Shown here: piece by piece, positions 63,535 through 64,000 of the stretch
Layout: the number at the start of each line of letters is the position of its first letter
Numbering within the stretch: the stretch's first letter is position 1
Source of the DNA: Apoderus coryli
Lineage: Eukaryota; Arthropoda; Insecta; Coleoptera; Attelabidae
Direction: 5' to 3'
DNA length: 64,000 bases
NCBI GenBank assembly: GCA_911728435.2
Contig: OU452200.1
Span: forward strand, 34,177,715 to 34,241,714
Notes under the pieces: generated by a model
The model's input: only the letters and a program-made list of their open reading frames with translations
The model's database searches: none
What the model was told of the DNA's origin: nothing
Program-made: the position numbers and the translations under genes

Positions 63535-64000
63535 GGATTTTGTTGTTTCTCATTATATGTGGATTTGACTTTGAGTTTCACATGTTTTATTTCTAAAATA
63601 AATTACGGATCCACTTTGAGTTGATATGGATAATATTTACGATTTAAATAACTCCTTAACGATTTACTTGTAAATTTATCAGCGTTGTTGCTAGAAATAG
63701 GGAGCTTATATGGCCCTAACTAGTTCGAAATTATTAAGTCCAGTTGCGTTAGGGAGGCAACTTAATAATAATAATAATTGAGCAAAATATGTACTTATGC
63801 CACTGACTGTAATTTAATTTCGATATTGTATTGAGATAAAACAACTACAACAACAAAATTTAAAACATTTTTCAAAATACCAAGAATATTTGCGAATAAT
63901 TCGATTAAAAATCAGTAACGTTGATGTTATTTGACTGCGTGCCAATCATTTTGAATCTGTCAAATTTTTTGAAGTCCCCCTTAACATGAATCACTATAGA

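Larger units (their letters stand above)
62207..63645. mobile_element. Hammerhead-bearing inverted-dimer element, 12-bp duplication
   Basis: The direct repeat AAATAACTCCTT (62195-62206 and 63646-63657) flanks 1,439 bp. Two inverted units (62207-62460 and 63365-63600) each carry one intact ribozyme. The right end adds ~45 bp of inverted start motif (reads ATTATCCATATCAACTCAAA on the minus strand). The centre (62460-63365) contains other repeats, including a palindrome at 63105-63320. Confidence 0.85.
62033..63870 (+). mobile_element. MITE (CAGGGTGTTTCA end) split by a hammerhead element
   Basis: Begins CAGGGTGTTTCAAAAAAACG and resumes after the insert with AACGATTTACTTGTAAATTT, GCGTTGTTGCTAGAAATAGG and GCCACTGACTGTAATTTAAT, colinear with 58378-58740. 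The far terminus is unclear. Confidence 0.65.

Overview
The window reads as insect nuclear DNA. It is strongly AT-rich, has spliced genes with large introns, and is packed with insect-type transposons: jockey/CR1-like and RTE-like LINEs, mariner, DD41D (rosa-type), Tc1, pogo, hAT and PIF-like elements. It also carries a 5S rRNA tandem array. A beetle with a large genome would fit best, but the sequence alone does not settle the species. Nothing bacterial, plasmid-borne or CRISPR-like is present.

Host gene content is sparse. The one clear protein gene is a minus-strand KCTD8/12/16-type gene (BTB/T1 domain plus C-terminal H1 domain; GABA-B receptor auxiliary subunit family). Four coding exons (47195-47011, 41467-41322, 20643-20402, 16069-15944) join in frame to a 232-residue protein spread over 31 kb. 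Its introns (5.5, 20.7 and 4.3 kb) are filled with mobile elements. A plus-strand exon-like segment at 43876-44003 and a minus-strand open frame at 5484-5777 are the only other possible host coding pieces.

Layout: 1-3300, two related LINE ORF1 copies enclosing five 5S rRNA copies (all minus); 3389-4384, a pogo-like element; 6037-6882, a TIR element with a 7-bp duplication; 6930-7345, short tandem repeats; 10620-11804, two PIF-like MITEs in opposite orientation; 13370-13529, a 32-bp minisatellite; 14846-15480, a LINE RNase H relic; 15944-47195, the KCTD gene with its transposon-filled introns; 47511-48723, a DD41D element; 48745-53192, two related LINEs; 54350-61342, DD41D, RTE, hAT, LINE and mariner remains; 61405-63870, ribozyme elements and a nested MITE.

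The most striking feature is a set of elements carrying hammerhead-ribozyme motifs (CTGANGA, stem II, GAAA, then usually a self-complementary ACATGT or ACTAGT stem III). Most are arranged as inverted dimers. Five insertions have clear target-site duplications of 11-15 bp, and two have an uninterrupted paralogous target inside this same window. They resemble the ribozyme-bearing terminal repeats of Penelope-like elements, but no reverse transcriptase of that class is present here, so they look non-autonomous. Two of them abut KCTD splice sites. A second unusual family is three hairpin insertions of only 36-52 bp, each with a 7-bp duplication.
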